In this document: positions 15,702 to 25,000 of the stretch, piece after piece | Numbering within the stretch: position 1 is the stretch's first letter | Layout: the number at the start of each line of letters is the position of its first letter | DNA from: Gemmatimonadota bacterium | GTDB lineage: Bacteria > Gemmatimonadota > Gemmatimonadetes > Longimicrobiales > Gaopeijiaceae | Assembly (NCBI GenBank): GCA_028873845.1 | Contig: JAPPNO010000062.1 | Location: forward strand, 1 to 32,731 | Direction: 5' to 3' | DNA: 32,731 bases | Position numbers and translations under genes: made by a program | Notes under the pieces: generated by a model | Database searches by the model: none | What the model saw: the letters and a program-made list of their open reading frames with translations, nothing else | Told to the model about the DNA's origin: nothing

Positions 15702-18554
15702 CTACCCCCTGGAGCCCGTTCCCTTCGCCACCCGCTTCTTCTCCTTCTCCAACTGCTCTACCGGCACCCCCTCGGTAATCCACGCGGGCGCCGGCTCCCC
15801 CTTCAGGTAGTGCCCGAACCACTCGAGGATCCGCCGGTGGTAGTCCTTCTGGTTGGCCTCCTGTGCGAAGCCGTGGTCCTCGCCCTCGTAGACGAGCAGC
15901 ACCATCTGTTTCCCGGCCCGGCGCGCGAAGTTGAAGAACTCGGTGCCCTGGTCCCAGTCCACCACGCCGTCGTCGTTCCCGAAGGCCATGAGCAGCGGCG
16001 TCTCCATGTTGTGGACCTCGTGGATCGGTGAATTGCGGCGGTGCGCCTCGGGGTCCTCCCAGAAGGGAACCTCCATGCGGGCCTGGCCCGTCTCCCAGTG
16101 GCTCAGCTCCGCGATCCCCGGGCCCCAGTGGAGCTGGCCCATGAAGCTCACGAAGTCGGTGAGCGGCGCGCCCGCCACCGAGGCCGCGAAGATGTCGGTG
16201 CGGGTGGGCAGGTAGGTGGCCTGGTAGCCGCCCCACGAGTGCCCGATCAGGCCCACCGCGTCGGGGTCGGTGACGCCCATCTCGACCGCCTTGGCCACCG
16301 CGGCGCGCACGGACTCCAGCGCGCTGACCCCCGGTTCCCGCGCCGTGTAGACGATGTCCGGCAGCAGCACCGCATAGCCGTTCTGGGTCCACGCCGGGTA
16401 GTTGTAGTAGTCGCGCTCGGAAGGGATGCGGAAGAAGTGCATCGAGCGCGTGAGGATCTCGTAGGTGTAGACGATGGTGGGGACCGCCGTCCCCGGGACG
16501 TGGTTCGCCGGGTACAGCAGCGCGAACTGCAGCTCGCGCCCGCCTTCGCTCACGAAGTCGACCAGCTCCGCCCGGCCCCATGCGACCTCGGAGATGAAGG
16601 GATTGATCTCGGAGACCTGCGCCGCGCCCGCCAAGTCGGGCCCCGCCACGAAGAGGTCGGGCGGGTCGTCGAAGGCCTGCGACCGGTACGTCATGACGTC
16701 GGCGCTGTCCGCGCGGGCCAGTCCGGAGATGTTGGCGTCCGCCAGGATCAGGGTCTCGGCCGATTCCCAGCCGCGGTCGAACCGCGCGTACCCGCGTTGC
16801 TCGGTCGCGTCGTTGTGGAGCGACAGGTAGAGGCGGGTGCGCGGGTCGATCCCGGGCTCGTCGTCGTCGGGGAGGACGCGGGCCAGGCGGTGGATGACGC
16901 CGGGTTCGGCGCCGCGCGTCAGCCTGACGGGGTTCGAACCGTCGGGCTCGATCCGCCAGATGTCGTGCTTGTCGTAGAGGAGGAGCGCGTCGTCGTCCTC
17001 CAGCCAGGCGGCGGGGCCGAAGCCGCGGGGCGGCGTGACGTCGGTGGGCGTGTCGTACTCCGAGTCGGCGAAATCGGCATCCACCCCGGAGGTGAGGTCG
17101 TACCGCTCGCCGGTCGACAGGTTCAGGCTGTGGTACGCCGACCCGTCCCAGGTGACCATCCATTCGCCCCCGGTGCTCGGCCACGCATAGCGAACCCGCT
17201 CGAAGATACGGCGACGTTCGCCGGTCCCCACATCGACCAACCAGTAGTCGCGGTAGGGACGGCCGAACATCGCGCCCCAGGGGTACGGCCTGTCGGTGGA
17301 TTCGAGGGCGAGATTCCAGCCCTGCAGGAGACTCGTGCTCGCATCGAGATCCGAGCCGAGCACGACCAGCCGGTTCGCGTCCAGGTGCCACACGGCCAAC
17401 AGGGTTCGACTCGCGTTCCGGCCTTCCGCGAGCTTCTGAGCCGGGAACAGGTCGACATCCTTCGTGTGCCAGAGCTGCAGGGTCGGGAGTTCGGGCTCCT
17501 CCTCCGGCTCGGGCGCGGCCTCCTCTTCCTCGTCTCCCTCACCCTCACCCTCTCCCTCTTCTTCGCCCCCGCCCTCCCCCTCGCCTTCCCCCTCGTCCCC
17601 CTCCCCCTCCACCCCCCGCACCCCCACCGCGATCATCTCCCCGTCATCGGACCACACCGGCCCGTAGTGCCTCACCACCTCGAGCGAATCCGGCAGCCCC
17701 GCCACCTCCCCGCCCAGCACCGTCACCTCGATCCCCCGGTCCAGCCCGCGCCACGCGAGCACATCGTAGGCGCTGCCGTCCTCCGACGCGTCCCCACGCG
17801 AACGCATCACCGCCAGGTCGGCCGAATCGTCGCGCCAGCGCAGGCCGCGGTACCCGGATCCCGACCCGTCGGCGGAGCGCAGCGTCCCGGCCGCGGCGTC
17901 GTACAGCTGCACCCCGTTGCCGATGTCGCTCCCCGTGGCGACCACCATCGCCAGCAGCGTCCCGGACGGGCTCCACGCCGTCTCTCCGACATTCCCCTGC
18001 GTGGCGGCCTCCCCCGTAACCAGATCCACCACACGCAGATCCGCCCCCTTGCCGCGCGGCTCCGAGGGCGGGTAGCCGCGCAGCGCCACGTAGCGCCCCG
18101 TAGCGTTGAAGGCGAAACCCGCCACCGCCTCGAACTCGCGGATGTCGCCCGTCCGCAGGTCCATCACCGAGGCCGTGCGCCGAACCGGCTCGTCGCGTCC
18201 CCTGAGCGCCTCCTCCTCGTCGGGGGACATGCCCGCCGTCCACGCGAGCCAGCGGCCGTCGGGGGAGAAGCGCGGCCCGGAGGCCCACGGGAAGACCCGC
18301 GTCGAGTCCTCGTCCAGACTGCGAACGCGCAGCTCGGATGTCTCGTCCACGCGGGACACCGTGTACGCGATCCAGTCGCCGAAGGGTGAAAGCGCCGAGC
18401 CACCCAGGCGCTCCCAGCGCCCGTAGTCGTCCGGTGTGACGAGGGGGCGTTCCTGGGCGATGGCGGGGCCGGAGACGGCGAGGATGAGGGCCAAGGCCAC
18501 CCCGGCCGGAGCCGGATGGCCGTGAAGGGCTGAAATCGCGCGGATCGGTGTCAT
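15702..18554 (-). CDS. Secreted S9 prolyl-oligopeptidase-family peptidase
   Basis: A 950-residue secreted serine peptidase. The signal peptide is VALALILAVSGPAIAQ, then a beta-propeller with SPFGDWIAYTVSR and FSPDGRWLAW blades, and a C-terminal alpha/beta-hydrolase. The catalytic triad is visible: GHSWGG (Ser773), GNDDGVV (Asp861 or Asp862) and GEDHGFA (His894). Family members cut short peptides, often after proline, with the propeller limiting substrate size. A striking acidic Glu/Gly insert lies in the propeller at about residues 315-358; in DNA it is a pyrimidine-rich tract on the plus strand around 17518-17610. ATG 18554 gives the signal peptide at the N-terminus and has GGAG 11 nt upstream; the start at 18620 would bury it. 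The AT-rich 18555-18620 region probably holds the promoter, and a GATTAGTAATC palindrome sits between ribosome site and start. Confidence 0.9.
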   Translation of the reverse strand: MTPIRAISALHGHPAPAGVALALILAVSGPAIAQERPLVTPDDYGRWERLGGSALSPFGDWIAYTVSRVDETSELRVRSLDEDSTRVFPWASGPRFSPDGRWLAWTAGMSPDEEEALRGRDEPVRRTASVMDLRTGDIREFEAVAGFAFNATGRYVALRGYPPSEPRGKGADLRVVDLVTGEAATQGNVGETAWSPSGTLLAMVVATGSDIGNGVQLYDAAAGTLRSADGSGSGYRGLRWRDDSADLAVMRSRGDASEDGSAYDVLAWRGLDRGIEVTVLGGEVAGLPDSLEVVRHYGPVWSDDGEMIAVGVRGVEGEGDEGEGEGEGGGEEEGEGEGEGDEEEEAAPEPEEEPELPTLQLWHTKDVDLFPAQKLAEGRNASRTLLAVWHLDANRLVVLGSDLDASTSLLQGWNLALESTDRPYPWGAMFGRPYRDYWLVDVGTGERRRIFERVRYAWPSTGGEWMVTWDGSAYHSLNLSTGERYDLTSGVDADFADSEYDTPTDVTPPRGFGPAAWLEDDDALLLYDKHDIWRIEPDGSNPVRLTRGAEPGVIHRLARVLPDDDEPGIDPRTRLYLSLHNDATEQRGYARFDRGWESAETLILADANISGLARADSADVMTYRSQAFDDPPDLFVAGPDLAGAAQVSEINPFISEVAWGRAELVDFVSEGGRELQFALLYPANHVPGTAVPTIVYTYEILTRSMHFFRIPSERDYYNYPAWTQNGYAVLLPDIVYTAREPGVSALESVRAAVAKAVEMGVTDPDAVGLIGHSWGGYQATYLPTRTDIFAASVAGAPLTDFVSFMGQLHWGPGIAELSHWETGQARMEVPFWEDPEAHRRNSPIHEVHNMETPLLMAFGNDDGVVDWDQGTEFFNFARRAGKQMVLLVYEGEDHGFAQEANQKDYHRRILEWFGHYLKGEPAPAWITEGVPVEQLEKEKKRVAKGTGSRG

Positions 18555-18653
18555 GATTAGTAATCTCCAGTTCACATTATGGAAAGTATGGTTGTCATTT
18601 TTCCGCTGTTCCGCCTTCATGCGCGGTCCACACGCGCGGCCGCGCCACAGCCA

Positions 18654-18688
18654 GCGGCCGGCCGCCGGGCAAGCCCCCGCGGATCCGC
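18654..18688 (-). terminator. GC-rich palindromes 3' of the kinase/phospholyase fusion
   Basis: GCGGCCGGCCGC (18654-18665) and GCGGATCCGC (18679-18688) are perfect palindromes 26-60 nt past the stop of the fusion gene. They could form stems that end or process the transcript. No T-run follows, so the call is tentative. Confidence 0.3.
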
Positions 18689-18713
18689 CGCGACCGCAGC
18701 CCGCGACGCCCCG

Positions 18714-21700
18714 CTAACCGCACAGCGCACTCTCCCCCAGTATCGCGTTCAGCGTCTCCACGAGCCACTCCGCGTCGTCCTCGCCGAACACCATCGGCGG
18801 CTTCACCTTGAGCACGTTGTGGCCGGGCCCGTCGGCGCTCAGCAGCACCCCCATCGCGCGGGCCCGGTTCACAATGTACGCGCACGCCTCCGGGTACGGC
18901 TCCCTCGTCTCCCGGTCGCGCACGATCTCGATCCCGAGAAACAGCCCCCGCCCCCGCACGTCCCCCACCAGCGGATGCCGCGCGGCCAGCTCCCCCAGCC
19001 TCTCCAGCAACCCCGCCCCCACGCGCCTGGCGTGCTCCACCAGCCCCCGCTCCCCGATCTCCGCCAGCACCGCCCGCGCCGCCGCGCACGACACGGGATT
19101 GCCCCCGAAGGTGCTGAAGTACTCCATCCCGTTGGCGAAGGCGTCGGCGATCTCGCGCGTCGTCACCACCGCCGCGACCGGGTGGCCGTTGCCCATCGGT
19201 TTGCCCAGGGTCACGATATCGGGCACGACACCCTGCAGTTCGAATCCCCAGAAGGCGTCGCCCACGCGGCCGAACCCCACCTGCACCTCGTCCGCCACGC
19301 ACACCCCGCCCGCCGCCCGCACGTGACGGTACGCGGCCTCCAGGTAGCCGGGCGGCGGCTCGATCTGGCCTCCGCAGCTCAGGATCGGCTCGGCCACGAA
19401 GGCCGCCACGCCGTGCCCGCGGTCCCCCAGCACCCTCGCGGCATCCCCCACCTCCGCGGCATACCGGACACCCAGCTCCCCGTCCGGAATCCCGCGGCCC
19501 CGCCGCAGCCTCCCCCGGTACACGTCCGGCATCGCCGCCGCCACCACCCGGTCGCTCGCTCCCGTGCCCCCCGGCCCGGCGAACTTGTAGTGGCTGATCT
19601 CGACCAGCCCCCCCGTATTGCCGTGGTAGCCCCCCTCCACGCAGACCACGCCGTCGTGGCCGGTGCGGCAGCGCGCCATGCGCAGTGCCAGCTCATTTGC
19701 CTCGCTCCCCGAGCACACCAGGAACATCACCTCGAGCGGGGCGGGAAAGTGCGCCAGCAGCTCCTCGCCCAGCGCGACGATTTCTGTGTGCAGGTATCGC
19801 GTGTTGGTGTTGAGCACACGGCTCTGGCGGGCGATCGCCTCGGCGACGCGCGGGTTTCCGTGTCCCACGTGCGGGACGTTGTTGACCGTGTCCAGGTAGC
19901 GGCGCCCCGTGTCGTCGTAGAGGTACGCGCCCACCCCGCGCACGACATGGATCGGGTCGGCGTAAGACAGACTGAGCGACGAACCGAGAATCGTCTTGCG
20001 CTTTTCGCTTAGAACGCGTTTCCGCAAGACAGGCTCCGTTTCGGGCGCGATCGCGGTGCGCGTCCCGGAGGGCAGACCCGCCAGCGGAGCGGGGTCGGGG
20101 AGGATCGACTCCCACACCGCGCGCAGCCGGTGCAGCACGACCCCCGTGTAGTTCCCGCGATCCTCCGGGGGTGTGCCCTCGTCGAAGAGCGGATCCATGG
20201 CGATGACCTGGAGGTGAAGGTGGGGCGGCCATCCCCCGTTGACCGAGGCGTCGCCGAGCCAGCCGATGACATCCCCGGGCGCGACCCGGTCGCCCGGGGA
20301 GAGGTGGCCGAGGGTGGCGCGGTCGAGGTGGCCGTAGAGGGTGTGGAAGCCGGCGCCGTCCGGCGTGGCGTGGCGAAGGATGACGGTGGGGCCGTAGTCG
20401 AGGGGCCGGTCGTTGTGGGCGACGGCGAGCACGAAACCGGCGATGGGGGCGCGAACGGGGGTGCCGGCGGGCGCGAAGAGGTCCAGGCCGAGGTGGACGG
20501 TGCGGGACTCGGGGCCGTTGTCGCCGCGCGCCTGGAAGGCCGGAGTGTCGTAGAGAAGACGGGCTTCGCCGTAGCGCCCGACGGCGACGGTGGCCGCGGC
20601 GTCCGCAATCTCGCGCTCGATCCAGGCCTCCGCGGCGCCGGGTCGGGCGGCGTCGTCGGGGTGGGGGAGATCCGGGCTCTCCACCGACAGGTCCAGCACG
20701 CGCGGACGCGCCAGCACCCACCGCGGCATGACCGGCGCGCGGGCACCGGCACTCCGCATCCACGCCGCCACCGGCGCCACGCCGGGATTGGGGTCCAGCC
20801 CGCACGCGTGGCGGATCCTGGACTCCCCGATCCGCCAGTCGGTCCGGGCCAGCAGGTCCAGCAGCCGCCACGCAGCCTCCTGGCTGACCGCCAGGTACTC
20901 GTTGCCGGGCTGTTCGCGCATCTGCCGCGCCTGCACCGACACGGACTGGCAGAGCCGGAGCGCCACCATCGGGAGGATCGCGCGGCACTCCTCGGCCGTG
21001 AGCGGCGCCACTCCGGCATACCCCCGCGCGATCGCACACGCCGCGCCCAGCGGGTCGGCGCCGCCCATCATCGCGTATGCCGCGGCGATGGCCACCTCGG
21101 CCGCCCTCCACCCTCGCGCCACGTCCCCGAAGTCGATCAGGCCCGCCAGGCGCGCTCCCTCGAGGGAGGGCCGCACCAGCACGTTGAAGTCGTTGCCGTC
21201 GTTGTGGATCACGGCGCGGGGCAGCTCGTCCGCGACCGCATCCAGGCGGGGCGCGGCGCGGTCGAGGGTGCGCTCAACGAGGTCCTGTCCGTGCCCCAGC
21301 CGGTCGAGATGGCCGCGAATGGTGGCCGCCGCGGACTCCATCCTCCAGGCGAAGTCACGTTCCAGTTCGGGGTGATCGAAGTCGGCCAGCGCCGTGTCGA
21401 GTTCGGCAAGGAGTGCGCCGAGATCTTCCAGCACGGCCGGCGAGCGGGGTCGCAGCTCGGCCAGCGGGATCCCGTGCAGCCAGGTGACGGCGCAGGCCAC
21501 GTGCGGTGCGCCCTCGAAGGTGACGTGCGCGACGCGGGTGGAGGCGGCCGTTCCCACGGGTGCGACCACGCGTGGAACGCGTCCGGGGAACTTCCCGGCC
21601 GCCAGGTGGTACAGGCAGGACGTGACGAGATCGAATACGGGCAGGCGGGAGACCCGGCCGAGCTTCAGAACGATGTCGCCGCCGGCATCCGAAACGCGGA

Positions 21701-21797
21701 AGTTCAGATCCACTTCGCCGGGCAGGGGACGGGCTTCACCCCCGACGCCGAAGTGGTCCCGGGCGACGGCGGCGGCCCGGTGAATGCGGCTGTTCAA
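18714..21797 (-). CDS. Kinase / M23 peptidase / class-III PLP phospholyase fusion
   Basis: A 1027-residue three-domain cytoplasmic protein. Residues 1 to about 340 are an aminoglycoside-phosphotransferase/hydroxylysine-kinase-type fold, with the catalytic loop VIHNDGNDFNVLV (His198, Asp200, Asn205) and the Mg-binding GLIDFGD (Asp222). Residues about 420-560 are an M23/LytM domain with all expected zinc positions: HLGLD (His435, Asp439) and HLHL (His526, His528). Residues about 600-1027 are a class-III aminotransferase fold with GSEANELALRMAR, FVAEPI, VADEVQVGFGR and TLGKPMGNGHP (Lys866 for PLP). The C-terminal part is closest in character to ethanolamine-phosphate and 5-phosphohydroxylysine phospho-lyases. 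In animals the kinase and lyase act in sequence on hydroxylysine. Here they would phosphorylate a hydroxyamine or hydroxyamino acid and eliminate ammonia and phosphate (inference). The role of the M23 domain is unexplained. The start is TTG 21797 after GAGG; no ATG fits. Confidence 0.87.
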   Translation of the reverse strand: MNSRIHRAAAVARDHFGVGGEARPLPGEVDLNFRVSDAGGDIVLKLGRVSRLPVFDLVTSCLYHLAAGKFPGRVPRVVAPVGTAASTRVAHVTFEGAPHVACAVTWLHGIPLAELRPRSPAVLEDLGALLAELDTALADFDHPELERDFAWRMESAAATIRGHLDRLGHGQDLVERTLDRAAPRLDAVADELPRAVIHNDGNDFNVLVRPSLEGARLAGLIDFGDVARGWRAAEVAIAAAYAMMGGADPLGAACAIARGYAGVAPLTAEECRAILPMVALRLCQSVSVQARQMREQPGNEYLAVSQEAAWRLLDLLARTDWRIGESRIRHACGLDPNPGVAPVAAWMRSAGARAPVMPRWVLARPRVLDLSVESPDLPHPDDAARPGAAEAWIEREIADAAATVAVGRYGEARLLYDTPAFQARGDNGPESRTVHLGLDLFAPAGTPVRAPIAGFVLAVAHNDRPLDYGPTVILRHATPDGAGFHTLYGHLDRATLGHLSPGDRVAPGDVIGWLGDASVNGGWPPHLHLQVIAMDPLFDEGTPPEDRGNYTGVVLHRLRAVWESILPDPAPLAGLPSGTRTAIAPETEPVLRKRVLSEKRKTILGSSLSLSYADPIHVVRGVGAYLYDDTGRRYLDTVNNVPHVGHGNPRVAEAIARQSRVLNTNTRYLHTEIVALGEELLAHFPAPLEVMFLVCSGSEANELALRMARCRTGHDGVVCVEGGYHGNTGGLVEISHYKFAGPGGTGASDRVVAAAMPDVYRGRLRRGRGIPDGELGVRYAAEVGDAARVLGDRGHGVAAFVAEPILSCGGQIEPPPGYLEAAYRHVRAAGGVCVADEVQVGFGRVGDAFWGFELQGVVPDIVTLGKPMGNGHPVAAVVTTREIADAFANGMEYFSTFGGNPVSCAAARAVLAEIGERGLVEHARRVGAGLLERLGELAARHPLVGDVRGRGLFLGIEIVRDRETREPYPEACAYIVNRARAMGVLLSADGPGHNVLKVKPPMVFGEDDAEWLVETLNAILGESALCG

Positions 21798-21889
21798 TCT
21801 GAATCCTCGGCTTGGGGAAAATCCCGGTGAGCGTCACCCGCGATGGCCGGGCAGACTAGCCGGGGCCGGTAATCGGCGTCAACGCGTGG

Positions 21890-21903
21890 CGTACACCGTA
21901 CAC
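21890..21903 (+). repeat. Tandem CGTACAC heptamers upstream of the susC promoter
   Basis: CGTACAC occurs twice in direct succession (21890-21896 and 21897-21903), 22 bp upstream of the candidate -35 element. The placement suits a regulator binding site for the SusC/D operon. Confidence 0.4.
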
Positions 21904-21925
21904 AAGAACGACGAATAGAAAAGTC

Positions 21926-21955
21926 TTGCGCTCGCGCGTGGGCGCCGCGCATAAT
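21926..21955 (+). promoter_or_regulatory. Candidate promoter of the SusC/SusD operon
   Basis: TTGCGC (21926-21931) and CATAAT (21950-21955) are spaced by 18 bp, and the -10 is the only AT-rich hexamer in the neighbourhood. The predicted transcript would start near 21962, giving a leader of about 140 nt. The remainder of 21798-22099 shows no other gene or strong structure. Confidence 0.5.
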
Positions 21956-22088
21956 ATGGGAGGCAACACAACCGCGGATTGGCGTCGGATCGGCCGGAAT
22001 GCCCGGCCGTCCGCGCACGGTTTCAGGGAGATGCTCCGTGCACCCTCTGGTCACGGCTCCCCGGACCGCTCCGATCCGCACTGATCAC

Positions 22089-22097
22089 AGGAGGTGA
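22089..22097 (+). promoter_or_regulatory. Full-length Shine-Dalgarno of susC-like gene
   Basis: AGGAGGTGA is a full match to the 16S anti-Shine-Dalgarno core. AGGAGG sits 5 nt before ATG 22100. This fixes the start at 22100 rather than the in-frame GTG at 22094, which lies within the ribosome site, and suggests high expression. Confidence 0.8.
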
Positions 22098-22099
22098 CC

Positions 22100-25000
22100 A
22101 TGAGTGTATTGCTACCGCGACGGTCCCGACGACTCGGGGCCGGAACAGTACGGGGGCTGTTGCTGATACCGGCAGCGGCCCTCGGGTGCCTGCTCGCCAC
22201 CCAGGGGGCGGCGGGCCAGGAAACGGGCACCGTCACGGGGGTCGTTAGGGATATCGCGACCGGGCAGCCGCTGGAATCGGCGATCGTCAGGCTCGACGAC
22301 GCGACCGGCGGCGTGCTGACCACCCCCGCCGGGCGCTATGTCGTCCTCAACGTGCCGGCCGGAGCCCACCAGCTGACCTTCCGGATCCTGGGGTATGACG
22401 AGCTGACGCTGGACGTCGACGTCGTCGCCGGCGAGACGACCGAACTGAACGCCGAACTTCAGAGCGGCGCTCTCGAACTGCAGGGGCTTGTGGTGACCGG
22501 GCTGTCGCGCGCGACGCCGAAGGTCAAGGTGCCGTTCACCATCGAGAAGCTCGACGTCGCCAACATCCCCGTCCCGGCGATCTCGGCCGAGTCCTTCCTG
22601 ACCGGGAAGGCTCCGGGGATCAAGGTGGTGCGGGGAGGCGGGCAGCCGGGCTCAACCGGCGACATCATGCTCCGCGGTGCGACCTCGATCTCCGGCGGGC
22701 AGGCTCCGTTGATCATCGTGGACGGCATCATCACGACGAACGCCTTCGACGACCTGGCGACTCTGGACATCGAATCCATCGAGGTCGTCAAGGGGGCGGC
22801 TGGTGCTTCCCTCTACGGATCGCGGGCCGCCAACGGAGTCATCCAGATCCGCACCAAGCGCGGCACGGGATTCGGGGGACGGGACTACAGCCGGCTGCTG
22901 ATGCTCAACGAATTGGGCCAGGACCAGCTCCAGGGGAGCATCCAGCTGTCGCAGAACCATCCGTGGCTGACCGACGCCAGCGGCAATCTGGTCGATGTGA
23001 ACGGCAACGTCATTCCGGACATCACCGACCCCGACTTGGAGAACCCGGCGCTCAACGGGAACAGCGTCTTCACGTCCTTCCAGGACGGCCTGTGGCCCAG
23101 CAACCTGGAGACCTTCGACCACGTTGCGCGGATCTACCAGCCGGGCACCTTCACGCGGACCTACGGGGCGATCGAAGGCCGTAACGGGGACACCAACTAC
23201 CGGACATCGTTCGAGTGGCAGAGGGAAGGCGGAGTGCTGCCCCAGTACAACGACGGCTTCGACCGCAGGGGCTTCCGCATCAACCTGGATCACAAGGTAC
23301 GCGACAACCTCAACGTCTCGCTGACCACCGCCTACACCCAGAGCGAGCAGGAGGACCTGGGGAGCTCACCGTTCTACGACCTCACCTTCATGGGGCCGTA
23401 TGTCGACCTGCTCAAGCGGGATCCCTCCACGATCGGCCAGCGGCACTGCCCCGCGAACGGCTGCCTGTTCGTGAACCCGGATCCGCTTTCGAACCAGGAC
23501 AACCCGCTCTACCACTTCGAGCTGATCGACAACCGCGACTGGCTGCATGACGTGAAGGCCGCCGCCAGCGCCATCTGGACGCCTTTCTCGTGGATGGACG
23601 TGGAGGGGCTTTTCGGTCTCGACCGCAACAGCTCACGCCAGACGAACTACTCGCCCCCGGGACGGATTACCGCCGAAGGCACGGTCGTTACCGGATCCCT
23701 CGGCAAGACCCAGTCGCACCGGCAGGCCGTCAACGGCGAGTTGACCGCCTCGATCACAAAGGCGTTCGGAGACATTGCGACCCGGACCCGGCTTCGCTAC
23801 CTGCAGAGGAGTTCGCACTATGAGGCCTTCGCCGCAAGCGGGTCGGACTTCATCGCGGTGGACATCCCGCGCCTCAACAACCTCAACCCGGACTCCTACA
23901 ACGCGAGCTCGTCCATCAGCGACGTTCGCGAGGAGGGATACTTCCTGATCTCGGTGCTCGAATACCGGGACAAGTACATCCTGGACGGGCTGGCGCGCCG
24001 CGATGGGTCGAGCCTGTTCGGCGCGGACCAGAGGTGGCACAACTACTACCGGGGCGCGCTGGCTTGGAGGCTTTCGCGCGAGGACTGGTGGCCTCTGGCT
24101 TCCGTGTTCAACGAGTTCAAGCTGCGCGGCTCGATCGGCACCGCGGGCAGACGCCCCGGGTTCGCGGCGCAGTACGAGACCTACAGCGTGAGCGGCGGCA
24201 CGATCACGCCGGTGTCGCTCGGCAACAAGGATCTCAGGCCGCAGCGATCCACCGAACGGGAGTTCGGGGTGGACATGGTGGTGATGAACAAGGCCAGCAT
24301 GACGATCACCTACGCGAACACGGTGAGCAGGGACCAGATTCTCACGGTTCCGCTGCCCAAGGCGGGCGGGTTCTCCTCCCAGGTCCAGAACGCCGGCACC
24401 CTCGAGTCCAACACTTTGGAGTTCCACACCGAGGTACCGCTGCTCGACACCGAGGACATGTCCTGGAACGTTCGCCTGAACCTGGACCGCAGTCGCTCCA
24501 ACATCACGGAGCTGGGACGGCCGCCGTTCCGCAGCGGTTTCTTCTACTACCGGGACGACGAAGTCTTCGGTGCCTTCTACGGCGCCAAGTGGGTCAAGGG
24601 CTGCGATGAACTCCCGTCGGGATCGGATTGCGGCCAGTTCCAGATGAACGACGACGGACTCCTGGTCTGGACGGGTGGCGCCGCCTACACCGCCGGGATC
24701 GCCAACAGCCTGTGGGGGACCGACAGCCAGGGCCAGACGGGCGACGATGTCTTCCAGTGGGGCATGCCGATCCGCGCCTGGGGCGAGTGCGAGACCCGGC
24801 GCCAGGGCGACGCGGGGTGCAAGGACTTCCTCTACCTCGGCAACACCACGCCGGACGTCAACATCAGCTTCCGCAGCAGCTTCCGCTGGAAGGACCTCTC
24901 GCTGTACGCCCTCTTCGACGGCGACATGGGCGCCTTCATCTACAACCGGACGCGACAGTGGGCCTATCGCGAGAACCGGTCGGGCGACCAGGACCAGTAC

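Noticed and set aside
16041-18389. 782-residue plus-strand open frame
   Set aside because: Antisense to the S9 peptidase, whose triad and signal peptide are intact; no recognisable domain on this strand.
20130-21830. 566-residue plus-strand open frame
   Set aside because: Antisense to the kinase/M23/phospholyase fusion; no domain or ribosome site.
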